In this document: positions 23,875 to 33,389 of the stretch, piece by piece
Numbering within the stretch: the first letter of the stretch is position 1
Layout of the letters: each line of letters begins with the position of its first letter
Source: Humulus lupulus
Lineage: Eukaryota; Streptophyta; Magnoliopsida; Rosales; Cannabaceae
DNA: 64,000 bases
Assembly: GCF_963169125.1 (NCBI RefSeq)
Contig: NC_084793.1
Span: 95,995,071-96,059,070, forward strand
Direction of reading: 5' to 3'
The notes under the pieces: generated by a model
What the model was told of the DNA's origin: nothing
The model's database searches: none
Seen by the model: the letters and a program-made list of their open reading frames with translations, nothing else
Made by a program: the position numbers and the translations under genes

Positions 23875-24348
23875 TTAAAAATGAATGGAGCTTTAACCTA
23901 CCAAGATATCCGAGCCATTAAGGCCTTAAAAAGAATAAGGGAGCCAAGAAACACCGTAGGAGCCTTAGAAAGGATTACACGAAGGTTGCTTTTGTTTCAC
24001 CAAGCAATAGGTGGCCTTCAAGAGGCTAAACAAATAATGCTAAGATCAACAGAACAATATGTATTAGTGATTAGGTTGTTTAAAGATTTCCATCCTGTAA
24101 TAGCTGCCTTAGAAGAAATATGGGAAGAAATGAATGATGAGGATGAATCACCATTAGCAATGAGATACTATTTCCTCTTAGTTAGGTTCACCGCAAAATT
24201 TGAATTTCAATTCACCAAGGAGCAAAAGAATAGGATTCTCACAAACCTTCCTAGAGGGCATTTTGATGCTCATGATAATGATGACTATGAGGCTATAGAT
24301 GATGATATGTTAGATGACGGATCAGATGTAGAAGATCCCGATTTTTAG
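23860..24348 (+). CDS. Unidentified ORF1 between primer binding site and gag
   Basis: The open frame has 162 codons from the first ATG. The ATG at 23881 (codon 8, in the good context AAAAATGAAT) is the likelier start because the first lies inside a putative splice acceptor, which gives a 155-residue product. I do not recognise it. The protein looks mostly helical: a basic N-terminal part (about residues 20-42, several Arg/Lys), a Leu/Ile-rich middle (43-90), an aromatic-rich segment (about 101-118), and a very acidic tail rich in Asp from about 135 to the end. It has no zinc knuckle, protease motif or membrane segment. Extra ORFs before gag are known in Ogre/Tat elements; one in a Tekay-type element is unusual as far as I know. 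It could be an element-specific accessory protein or a captured host fragment. The frame is intact and codon-like, so it is probably real. Confidence 0.6.
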   Translation: MFMFQLKMNGALTYQDIRAIKALKRIREPRNTVGALERITRRLLLFHQAIGGLQEAKQIMLRSTEQYVLVIRLFKDFHPVIAALEEIWEEMNDEDESPLAMRYYFLLVRFTAKFEFQFTKEQKNRILTNLPRGHFDAHDNDDYEAIDDDMLDDGSDVEDPDF

Positions 24349-24874
24349 ATTAGTAGTTTTTATTTGTTTTATTTACTTTTATGTTATGATTGTAATAAGT
24401 GAAATTGTTTTCCAAATGAATAAACATGCTATTTGAATATCATGTGTGAGTTTGAAATTTTTTTTCATAATCATAATAAATACTAAATAAAATGAATAAT
24501 GACTGAGTTCGGTGAGGGTGGATACGAATCAATGAACCTGGTTTCCTTGTTGAGAGTTAGGGGGCCTTAGTAGTGGGAATGATTTTACTGATCCCAGCCC
24601 TCCCTCAATATGGTTAACTTTGGAACAAAGATAAGTTTCGAGCCTGAGAATTAAGTCATATAGGATGATTAGAGACACACTTAGAAAATAAATATGACTT
24701 GTTTTTCTAAGTATAGAAACCCACTCTAATAATAAATAAAGACCTATATAATTTTTCATAAAAAGTCATAATAAATAGGTCCGAGATATGTTTGTTTTAG
24801 AATAAGTTTTTGCCTTAGAGCCTATTAGGAAAAAGTTCTAACATGTTTCTTTTAACTGTTAGAACTCTGCTACG
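24349..24874 (+). other. Non-coding spacer between ORF1 and gag-pol
   Basis: This AT-rich spacer has stops in all useful frames. It resembles a 3' untranslated region at its left side, with a T-rich stretch and AATAAA at 24419-24424. At its right end it holds a strong splice-acceptor pattern: branch-point-like TTCTAAC at 24836-24842, then TTTCTTTTAACTGTTAG with the AG at 24861-24862, 12 nt before the gag ATG. A TATATAA at 24745-24751 is probably chance. The layout suggests that gag-pol may be expressed from a spliced RNA that skips ORF1. Confidence 0.5.
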
Positions 24875-27800
24875 ATGTCTCTCCGAAGATCTGCTCGCAC
24901 CAACGGGAACGCTTCCAACGATGTTCCAGCGACCAATGCGGTCCCTACCGTTCGCCGAAGGAGAGTACGTGTTACTGCTCGCCGCAACGCACCGGCACAG
25001 CCAGCTGACAACACTGCAGAGATTGCCAGACTACGACAGCAAGTCGAGGAACTTCTGCAGCAACAACGCCAACAGGCTCAATCTCAGCCTCAGCCTCCGC
25101 CACAGCCGCAGCCGCAGCCCCAGCCAATGGCCCCAGCACCCCAACAAGTTGGTCCGTATGGGGGATGGCCTATGACGAACTACGCTCCTTATCCTGTTCA
25201 GCACATGGAGCCAGTGTACGAGAGGTTCCGCAAGCAGCACGCTCCGAACTTCGAAGGGACTACGGACCCCTTTGAAGCAGAAGAATGGCTAAGGAATGTG
25301 GAGCCGATCCTAGCCCACATGAACCTTAGTAATGCAGACCGCGTATCCTGCGTCTCATCTTTGCTCAAGAAAGATGCCAGGATATGGTGGGACTTGGTCC
25401 AGCAATCCCACGATGCTGCCACCATGACGTGGACCCGATTTGTGGAGCTCTTCCACAAGAAGTACTACAATTCAGCAGTGCTTGCTACGAGAGTTGAGGA
25501 GTTCACCAATCTGAAGCAAGGGAATTTAACAGTGGCGGAATATGCTCGTCAGTTCGATCGCTTAGCGAAGTTCGCAGCAGAGTTGGTTCCAACCGACTAT
25601 CTAAGGGTGAACAAGTTTGTTAGAGGACTTCGCCCGAAGATCGAGATGGGGGTTAAACTAGCAAACCCGGGAAACACTTCATATGCCGACGTTCTTGAGA
25701 CGGCAATTGAAGTAGAAAGGTTGCAAGCCAACGTGAGCAAAGAAGAAGCCAGCAAGCCGGAACCTAGGCAGCAGAGCCAACCTCAGGCCAGTCGGAACAA
25801 CAATCAGTCCAGCAACAGTCAGTCCAACAACAACGGTAACGGACAGAAGAGAAGGCATCCTGACAACAAGCAAGCCGACAACAATAAAAGGGCACGACCA
25901 AGTAATGGGGGAAATAGGTCGGGCTACGTGGAATACCCGCCATGTGCCAAATGTCAGAAGAAGCACCCCGGAGAATGCCGTGCCAACACCAAGGAGTGTT
26001 TCAACTGTGGTCAAGAAGGGCATCGTAAAAGAGACTGTCCTCAGCAAAAGCCGGAAGGAAAGAAGGACGAAAAGATGGTTCCTGCTCGGGTTTTTGCTTT
26101 AACCCAAGGAGAGGCGGATGTTAGCAACAAGGTGGTCACAGGTCAGGTTTCCATCCTCAATAAATTATGTCATGTATTATTTGATTCGGGAGCCACCCAT
26201 TCGTATATTTCATTAGGAATGATAGATAAACTAGACAAACCTAGTGAAAGATTTAGAACTAGGTTTGCAACCGAGTTGCCTTCGGGCAAAGTAGTTCTAT
26301 CATCACGAATTGTACGAGGCGTACCAATCAAGATTGAGGACAAGGAACTAGAAGGAGACCTGATAGAGCTGGTGATCAAAGACTTCGACGTCATACTAGG
26401 CATGGATTGGCTAGCACGGCATGGCGCAACGATCGACTGCAGACGCAAGAAGGTGACATTCGATACTCCTGACGGCCAGAAACTGTGCTTCATGGGACAA
26501 GCTTCAGGACTACGCACACCGTTAGTATCATCTCTCAAAGCTCAGAGAATGATGGAGAAAGGATGTCAAGCATTCTTAGCCAACATCACGAATGTGGAGA
26601 AGGAGACATCACTCAAAGTTGGAGATGTTCGAGTCATACAAGAATTTCCAGAAGTTTTCCCCGATGACTTGCCAGGATTGCCGCCAACTAGAGAAATAGA
26701 CTTCACGATAGAATTAGTACCGGGCACCGAGCCTATCTCTAAGGCACCATACCGGATGGCACCTACGGAACTCAAGGAGTTAAAGACGCAGCTACAAGAA
26801 CTCCTAGACTTGGGTTTCATTAGGCCAAGCCATTCACCATGGGGAGCTCCGGTACTATTCGTGAAAAAGAAGGACGGAAGTATGCGCATGTGCATAGACT
26901 ACCGTGAGCTGAATAAAGTAACGATTAAGAACAAATACCCGCTACCTCGGATTGATGATTTGTTTGATCAACTCCGAGGCGCGACTGTATTCTCTAAGAT
27001 CGATTTACGGTCCGGGTATCATCAGCTCAAGGTAAAGGGGGAAGATATTCCTAAGACAGCCTTTAGGACTCGTTATGGACATTACGAGTTCTTGGTTATG
27101 TCTTTTGGTCTTACTAACGCGCCAGCCGCGTTTATGGACTTAATGAATAGGGTCTTCAAGGACTACTTGGATAAATTCGTCGTTGTGTTCATCGACGACA
27201 TTTTAATTTACTCCAAGGATGAAGTGGAGCACGAGGAACACTTGAGGATAATTTTGACGCGATTGAAGGAGCACCAACTCTACGCGAAGTTCAAGAAATG
27301 CGAGTTTTGGCTCTCACAAGTGGCGTTCCTCGGGCACATCATATCGAAAGACGGAGTTGCAGTAGATCCATCGAAGGTAGAGGCCGTGAAAGATTGGCCT
27401 AGACCAAAGAACGCGTCGGAAGTAAGAAGCTTCTTAGGGCTAGCAGGTTACTATAGAAAGTTTGTAGAGGGCTTTTCTAAAATAGCCACTCCACTCACCA
27501 ACCTGACCCGGAAGCAACAAAAGTTTAACTGGAATGATAAGTGTGAGGAAAGCTTCCAGTTGCTTAAGGATAAGCTTTGCTCAACACCAGTACTTAGTGT
27601 CCCAACACCCAACGACAAGTTCGTTGTCTACTGTGATGCATCAAAGTTAGGATTGGGATGCGTACTGATGCAAAATGACAAGGTGATAGCCTACGCGTCA
27701 CGTCAGTTAAAGGAGTATGAACAACGCTATCCAACTCACGATATGGAGTTGGCAGCGGTGGTCTTTGCGTTAAAAATCTGGCGCCATTATCTTTACGGAG

Positions 27801-29515
27801 AACGGTGCGAGATTTATACGGACCACAAAAGTTTAAAATACTTCTTTACTCAGAAGGAGCTTAACATGAGGCAGCGCCGGTGGTTGGAATTAGTAAAGGA
27901 TTACGACTGCGAAATCCTATACCACCCGGGGAAGGCAAACGTAGTTGCCGATGCACTTAGCCGAAAAAGTTATGGGAACTTAGTAGCCTTATCCGGAATA
28001 GAAAAGCCACTACAGCAGGAGCTTATCAGTGCCGGAATAGAAGTGGTTGTAGGCAAGTTGGCTAACTTGTCTATCCAATCGAATATGCTAGAAGACATAC
28101 GGAATGGTCAGAGACATGATGATTCACTAGCAACGCACATGGATGCAGTCAGAGAAGGCAAGACTACAGATTTCTCAATATCCAGTCAAGGTTTATTGAG
28201 ATATAAGGATCGGGTATGTGTGCCAGACGATCAAAGTATTAAGAAGACGATCCTAGAAGAAGCGCACAACACCCCATACTCGGTTCATCCAGGGTCTACC
28301 AAGATGACTCATGACATCAAGGCAGTCTATTGGTGGCCAGGGATGAAGAAGGACATAGCGGAATATGTATCTAAGTGTCTGGTATGCCAGCAAGTGAAGG
28401 CGGAGCATCAGCGGCCTGCAGGATTATTGCAACCGCTTAGCATACCGGAGTGGAAGTGGGACGATATAGCCATGGACTTCGTGACGGGTCTGCCAAAGAC
28501 AAATAAGCAGCATGATTCTGCTTGGATAGTCATAGATAGACTAACCAAGTCGGCTCATTTTCTGCCTGTTAAGACTTCTTATACGGCAGACCAATATGCA
28601 GACATCTACATACAAGAGATTGTACGATTGCATGGAATCCCCAAGACGATAGTATCAGATAGAGGATCAATGTTTACGTCAAGATTTTGGAGAAGCTTAC
28701 AGCAAGCCATGGGTACTAAGTTAAGTCTTAGTACAGCTTTCCATCCTCAGACAGATGGGCAGTCAGAGCGTACGATTCAGATTTTAGAGGATATGCTACG
28801 CGCATGTGTACTTGACTTCGGAGGATCGTGGAACAAGTACTTACCGCTGATCGAGTTCTCGTACAACAATAGCTACCAGTCGACGATCGAGATGGCACCT
28901 TATGAGTTGCTATATGGAAGAAGGTGCCGATCACCGTTGCACTGGGACGAGGTAGGAGAAAGGCAGCTTCTAGGGCCCGAAGCTGTTAGGCAAGCTCAAG
29001 AAGCAGTAACGCTTATTAGACAGCGTATGCTTGCTGCTCAAAGCCGACAGAAAAGCTATGCAGATACCAAGAGACGCGATGTGGAGTTCCAAGTTGGAGA
29101 TCAAGTCTTCCTGAAGATATCTCCTATGAAGGGTGTCAAGCGGTTCGGGAAGAAAGGCAAGCTCAGTCCCCGATTCTTAGGTCCTTTTGAGATATTGGAC
29201 AAAGTGGGACCAGTTGCGTATAGACTAGCCCTACCGCCAGCACTAGCCGATAGTCACAACGTCTTCCACATCTCGATGTTACGCAAGTATGTGTCAGACC
29301 CATCTCACGTCCTCAAGTACGATACCATAGCACTCCAGAAAGACTTAAGTTACGAGGAACGACCGGTTAGCATCCTAGATAGGGGGATGAAGCAGTTACG
29401 GTCCAAGAGCTTTCCTATAGTTAAAGTCCTATGGAGCAATAGTTCTGAACGCGAGGCAACGTGGGAGTTGGAAGAGGACATGCAGAGCCGGTATCCGGAG
29501 TTATTTGGTAAGTAA
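24875..29515 (+). CDS. gag-pol: Gag-Pol polyprotein, Tekay-type chromovirus
   Basis: This single uninterrupted frame of 1546 residues encodes capsid and all replication enzymes. Gag (about 1-400) has a Gln/Pro-rich stretch (63-91), a capsid-like domain (about 115-285), a CX2CX3HX3C motif (C357, C360, H364, C368) and a CCHC knuckle (C375, C378, H383, C388). The aspartic protease has DSGA at 437-440. Reverse transcriptase has D710 and the FIDD motif (D774, D775). RNase H has D921, E958, D983 and D1026. Integrase has the zinc site H1131, H1138, C1168, C1171 and the core D1201, D1262, E1298, with 35 residues between the last two. A GPF module lies at 1436-1438. A chromodomain-like tail (about 1493-1544) may direct integration to heterochromatin. 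All catalytic residues are present and there is no frameshift, so the element may be competent. An unusual Glu (1339) replaces the Gly usual in the MAPYE region. Start chosen at the first in-frame ATG, next to a splice-acceptor pattern. Confidence 0.96.
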   Translation: MSLRRSARTNGNASNDVPATNAVPTVRRRRVRVTARRNAPAQPADNTAEIARLRQQVEELLQQQRQQAQSQPQPPPQPQPQPQPMAPAPQQVGPYGGWPMTNYAPYPVQHMEPVYERFRKQHAPNFEGTTDPFEAEEWLRNVEPILAHMNLSNADRVSCVSSLLKKDARIWWDLVQQSHDAATMTWTRFVELFHKKYYNSAVLATRVEEFTNLKQGNLTVAEYARQFDRLAKFAAELVPTDYLRVNKFVRGLRPKIEMGVKLANPGNTSYADVLETAIEVERLQANVSKEEASKPEPRQQSQPQASRNNNQSSNSQSNNNGNGQKRRHPDNKQADNNKRARPSNGGNRSGYVEYPPCAKCQKKHPGECRANTKECFNCGQEGHRKRDCPQQKPEGKKDEKMVPARVFALTQGEADVSNKVVTGQVSILNKLCHVLFDSGATHSYISLGMIDKLDKPSERFRTRFATELPSGKVVLSSRIVRGVPIKIEDKELEGDLIELVIKDFDVILGMDWLARHGATIDCRRKKVTFDTPDGQKLCFMGQASGLRTPLVSSLKAQRMMEKGCQAFLANITNVEKETSLKVGDVRVIQEFPEVFPDDLPGLPPTREIDFTIELVPGTEPISKAPYRMAPTELKELKTQLQELLDLGFIRPSHSPWGAPVLFVKKKDGSMRMCIDYRELNKVTIKNKYPLPRIDDLFDQLRGATVFSKIDLRSGYHQLKVKGEDIPKTAFRTRYGHYEFLVMSFGLTNAPAAFMDLMNRVFKDYLDKFVVVFIDDILIYSKDEVEHEEHLRIILTRLKEHQLYAKFKKCEFWLSQVAFLGHIISKDGVAVDPSKVEAVKDWPRPKNASEVRSFLGLAGYYRKFVEGFSKIATPLTNLTRKQQKFNWNDKCEESFQLLKDKLCSTPVLSVPTPNDKFVVYCDASKLGLGCVLMQNDKVIAYASRQLKEYEQRYPTHDMELAAVVFALKIWRHYLYGERCEIYTDHKSLKYFFTQKELNMRQRRWLELVKDYDCEILYHPGKANVVADALSRKSYGNLVALSGIEKPLQQELISAGIEVVVGKLANLSIQSNMLEDIRNGQRHDDSLATHMDAVREGKTTDFSISSQGLLRYKDRVCVPDDQSIKKTILEEAHNTPYSVHPGSTKMTHDIKAVYWWPGMKKDIAEYVSKCLVCQQVKAEHQRPAGLLQPLSIPEWKWDDIAMDFVTGLPKTNKQHDSAWIVIDRLTKSAHFLPVKTSYTADQYADIYIQEIVRLHGIPKTIVSDRGSMFTSRFWRSLQQAMGTKLSLSTAFHPQTDGQSERTIQILEDMLRACVLDFGGSWNKYLPLIEFSYNNSYQSTIEMAPYELLYGRRCRSPLHWDEVGERQLLGPEAVRQAQEAVTLIRQRMLAAQSRQKSYADTKRRDVEFQVGDQVFLKISPMKGVKRFGKKGKLSPRFLGPFEILDKVGPVAYRLALPPALADSHNVFHISMLRKYVSDPSHVLKYDTIALQKDLSYEERPVSILDRGMKQLRSKSFPIVKVLWSNSSEREATWELEEDMQSRYPELFGK

Positions 29516-29538
29516 ATTTCGAGGACGAAATTCTTTTT

Positions 29539-29551
29539 AGTAGGGGAGAAT
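29539..29551 (+). other. Polypurine tract
   Basis: AGTAGGGGAGAAT lies directly before the 3' LTR. It is the usual primer site for plus-strand DNA synthesis and follows the GAGGACGAAATTCTTTT stretch often seen after pol in plant Ty3/gypsy elements. Confidence 0.9.
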
Positions 29552-30080
29552 TGTAGAGTCCAAGAACTTTACTTAGCTAATTATTTAGTAGTATTATAGT
29601 ATGTTTAGTGTTATCATTGTTACTTTGGATTTTTGGTTCAGACCGGGAGTTATTTGGACACTCATAGTAGTACTTATAGATTTTCTAAGTTTAACCTATA
29701 GTTTAAGAATATTAAGTATAACCTAAGGTTTGATTAATGTGTCTGATATTAAGGAATATATTATTATATTATAAGGTTTAGACATCAACCAATAGGATTT
29801 TAAGCACATGTTTTGAATGGTAATTAAGGATTTAGTATTTTTGAGGATTAAATTAAATAAGGGTAAAAGTTTGAATGTATAGGGTCAGTCAGCAGCTTTG
29901 AGCACGTTGAGGGCTTAGTCAAGGCTGTTTACTCCATTCAAACTCAGCTAAAAATGTGTAAATTCGTGTTTAAATATTCAGCGTATGCCGATATATCGCA
30001 GCTATAGGGGGCGATATGTCGCAGCACGTAGATACGGAAAACACGAATCGATGCACGGTCGCCTCGGGAACAAAGGTCCA

Positions 30081-30115
30081 GGCGATATATCGCCTATAGG
30101 GGGCGATATATCGCC
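30081..30115. promoter_or_regulatory. Palindrome pair in U3 of the 3' LTR
   Basis: The same two perfect GGCGATATATCGCC palindromes as in the 5' LTR, unchanged. In the degenerate pair upstream, the 3' LTR has C at 29988 where the 5' LTR has T. Confidence 0.6.
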
Positions 30116-30297
30116 TCCACCAGCATGAATTCAAATACATTTGAATTCTTTTCCCTTCAGCCATTCAAACTCCTTCAACAGTCCAGCATCTTCTGAACGA
30201 GTCTTCAGCCTCTGCTGAACGATTATTCAAATGATTTTCACCTAAAAAGCCATTATTTTTATTCAAGTAAAATCAAGATATTTTCATTCCCAAACTC

Positions 30298-30305
30298 TAT
30301 AAATA
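30298..30305 (+). promoter_or_regulatory. TATA box in the 3' LTR
   Basis: TATAAATA is identical to the 5' LTR copy. Transcription from here would read out into the flanking satellite from 31469 onward. Confidence 0.7.
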
Positions 30306-31381
30306 GGACCTAGTACCCAGCCATTATTCACCATTTGCTCTAAGTTCAGAGGCTGCTAGTGTTAAGTGAATGAGAGAGTGTAAACACTTGGTTTGGGGAA
30401 AAACTATAAGCTTAAACATCATAAGCTTATCAAACACTTGGGAAGTAAGTGAGTGCTATAGTATTTCGGTGGATGTTAGATTGATCTTGCAATCTTTGAG
30501 GTAAACCCAAAACTCTAGTCCTTTCTGTATTCTATGTTATTTCTTTTCTCAAAACCTTCTACTCAGTCCCCTAACCTTATTCTTATTTTTGGTTAGGGAA
30601 TCCAAGTTCTTAAGCACTTAAGTGGTGGTAAGCATATTTTCGTTTAATGGTTTAGTCTTCCTATTCTCTTTCATTTCATCTCCTTTCTTTAGACTCACCC
30701 TTGTTCATTGTGGTTTTAGGAGTGTTCCAAAAGTCCTAACTCAGTCCATTTTATCCCGGTAACTTTGGTAAGGAAAATAGGCTAGAATTAATATGTTATG
30801 TGCTTATGTTATCTATATGTTTATGTCATTAAAAGTGTTATGATATGTATGTGTATGTAGGCTTGGGCATATGACCCATATGACTAACAAGACCCCAAAT
30901 GGGTTATGGGCATATGACCTACTTAGCTAGTAGGACCCCATTAATCCCATGGGCATATGCTTGTTTAGTCTATGGGACCCCAAGTAATAATGGCCATTAT
31001 AATAAGTGTATGTTATATGTATTATGTTAAGCCTTTATGTTTTCTTATGAAATTGTGTATATGACTATGTGTTAGGTTTTTCCTTGCTGGGCATTAGGCT
31101 CACTCCTTTCTGTTTATGTGCAGGAAAATAAGCTTAGAGGCGGTAAGATTCGTGATGCTTGGGAGGATGTGTATCGATGATGAATGGAGTCAAGGGGCCG
31201 AGCGTTATCGATTCGAGGATGTAGTCTCCTTTTATGTTTTTTTATGGTTTTACATGTATTTTCCGCATTATTATGTAATGTCTTTTATTTTAAATCTTAT
31301 TTTGTTTTAAAGACAATGGGATCCCAAAATCCTTCTTAGTATTCTGTTTCTTTGTAAATAACTCTTATTTTCAAGTTACTC

Positions 31382-31387
31382 AATAAA
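31382..31387 (+). terminator. AATAAA polyadenylation-type signal, 3' LTR
   Basis: AATAAA about 80 bp before the end of the 3' LTR is the expected 3'-end signal for element RNA. Plant signals are loose, so this is supportive only. Confidence 0.5.
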
Positions 31388-31468
31388 TTATGGTATTTAC
31401 GTAAAATGTAAGTTTTTATGTATAGTTTCGATAATGGTCCAATTAGTCTAGATTAGTGGGTCATTATA

Positions 31469-31473
31469 GAATT
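31469..31473 (+). repeat. Target-site duplication GAATT, right of Tekay element
   Basis: GAATT follows the 3' LTR and matches the five bases before the 5' LTR. The satellite resumes in phase with AATGACAACTAAG. Confidence 0.93.
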
Positions 31474-33389
31474 AATGACAACTAAGTTTTTCAAAATCAA
31501 TGTCCTGGATGCAACCAGGTCCTAAACTTAGAAGTTGATTCAAATTGATTAATTGATGTTTTTCTTAAAAAACACGAGATATCAATAAAGAATTAACGTG
31601 AACTAAGTTTTTCAAAATAAATATCCTGGAAATAACCAGGTCCTAAACTTAGAAGTTGATTCAAATTGATTAATCGATGTTTTTCTTAAAAGCACGAGAT
31701 ATCAATAAAGAATTAACGCGAACTAAGTTTCTCAAAATCAATGTCCTGGATGCAACCAGGTCCTAAACTTAGAAGTTGATTCAAATTGATTAATCGATGG
31801 GTTTCTTAAAAAGCACGAGATATCAATAAAGAATTAACGCGAACTAAGTTTCTCAAAATCAATGTCCTGGATGCAACCAGGTCCTAAACTTAGAAGTTGA
31901 TTCAAATTGATTAATCGTTGTTTTTCTTAAAAAACACGAGATATCAATATAGAATTAACGCGAACTAAGTTTTTCAAAATCAATATCCTGGAAATAACCA
32001 GGTCCTAAACTTAGAAGTTGATTCAAATTGATTAATCGATGTTTTTCTTAAAAAGCAAGAGCTATCAATATAGAATTAACGCGAACTAAGTTTTTCAAAA
32101 TCAATATCCTGGAAATAACTAGGTCCTAAACTTAGAAGTTGATTTAAATTGATCAGTCGATGTCTTTCTTAAAAAGAACGAGATATTAATAAAAAAATTA
32201 ATGCGAACTAAGTTTTTCAAAATCAATGTCCTGGATGAAACCAGGTCCTAAACTTAGAAGTTGATTCAAATTGATTAATCGATGTTTTTCTTAAAAAGCA
32301 CGAGATATCAATAAAGAATTAACGCGAACTAAGTTTTTCAAAATCAATATCCTGGAAATAACTAGGTCCTAAACTTAGAAGTTGATTTAAATTGATCAGT
32401 CGATGTCTTTCTTAAGAAGAACGAGATATTAATAAAAAAATTAATGCGAACTAAGTTTTTCAAAATCAATGTCCTGGATGAAACCAGGTCCTAAACTTAG
32501 AAGTTGATTCAAATTGATTAATCGATGTTTTTCTTAAAAAGCACGACATATCAATAAAGAATTAACGCGAACTAAGTTTCTCAAAATCAATGTCCTGGAT
32601 GCAACCAGGTCCTAAACTTAGAAGTTGATTCAAATTGATTAATCGATGTTTTTCTTAAAAGCACGAGATATCAATAAAGAATTAACGCGAACTAAGTTTT
32701 TCAAAATCAATATCCTGGAAATAACCAGGTCCTATACTTAGAAGTTGATTCAAATTGATTAATCGATGTTTTTCTTAAAAAGCACGAGATATCAATAAAG
32801 AATTAACGCGAACTAAGTTTCTCAAAATCAATGTCCTGGATGCAACCAGGTCCTAAACTTAGAAGTTGATTCAAATGGATTAATCGATGTTTTTCTTAAA
32901 AGCACGAGATATCAATAAAGAATTAACGCGAACTAAGTTTTTCAAAATCAATATCCTGGAAATAACCAGGTCCTATACTTAGAAGTTAATTCAAATTGAT
33001 TAATCGATGTTTTTCTTAAAAAGCACGAGATATCAATAAAGAATTAACGCGAACTAAGTTTTTCAAAATCAATATCCTGGAAATAACTAGGTCCTAAACT
33101 TAGAAGTTGATTTAAAATGATCAGTCGATGTCTTTCTTAAAAAACACGAGATATCAATAAAGAATTAACGTGAACTAAGTTTTTCAAAATCAATATCTTG
33201 GAAATAACCAGGTCCTAAACTTAGAAGTTTATTCAAATTGATTAATCCATGTTTTTCTTAAAAAGCACGAGATATCAATAAAGAATTAATGCGAACTAAG
33301 TTTTTCAAAATCCATGTCCTGGATGCAACCAGGTCCTAAACTTAGAAGTTGATTCAAATTGATTAATCCATGTTTTTCTTAAAAAGCAC

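Larger units (their letters stand above)
21802..31468 (+). mobile_element. Complete Tekay/Del-type Ty3/gypsy chromovirus (9667 bp)
   Basis: A full-length LTR retrotransposon inserted in the satellite. In order it has a 5' LTR, a 2 nt gap, a tRNA primer binding site, an unusual extra ORF, a gag-pol ORF, a polypurine tract and a 3' LTR, flanked by a GAATT target-site duplication. The domain order protease, reverse transcriptase, RNase H, integrase identifies Ty3/gypsy. The chromodomain-like C-terminus and a CX2CX3HX3C motif beside the CCHC knuckle match the plant Tekay clade. The two LTRs differ, by my reading, at 7 bases and one 2 bp indel in about 1.9 kb. With an intact gag-pol frame this points to a recent insertion. 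Both boundaries agree with uninterrupted satellite copies elsewhere in the window. Confidence 0.96.
29552..31468 (+). repeat. 3' LTR of the Tekay element (1917 bp)
   Basis: It matches the 5' LTR with 7 substitutions and one 2 bp deletion by my reading. The TATA box is at 30298-30305, the palindromes at 30081-30094 and 30102-30115, the 43 bp triplicate at about 30865-30993, and AATAAA at 31382-31387. Its last 8 bases read TCATTATA instead of TAATTACA, so the terminal CA has become TA. The end is fixed by the 5' LTR alignment and by the GAATT duplication that follows. Confidence 0.95.

Noticed and set aside
24745..24751. TATATAA as an internal promoter for gag-pol
   Set aside because: It is expected by chance in AT-rich sequence; the LTR TATA box and splice signals explain expression better.
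24529..24759. 76-codon ORF on the - strand before gag
   Set aside because: Antisense, AT-rich, no recognisable domain, inside the non-coding spacer.
24843..25175. 110-codon + strand ORF overlapping the start of gag, and other short frames within 25031-28934
   Set aside because: These are out-of-frame or antisense shadows of the gag-pol frame, with low-complexity composition.
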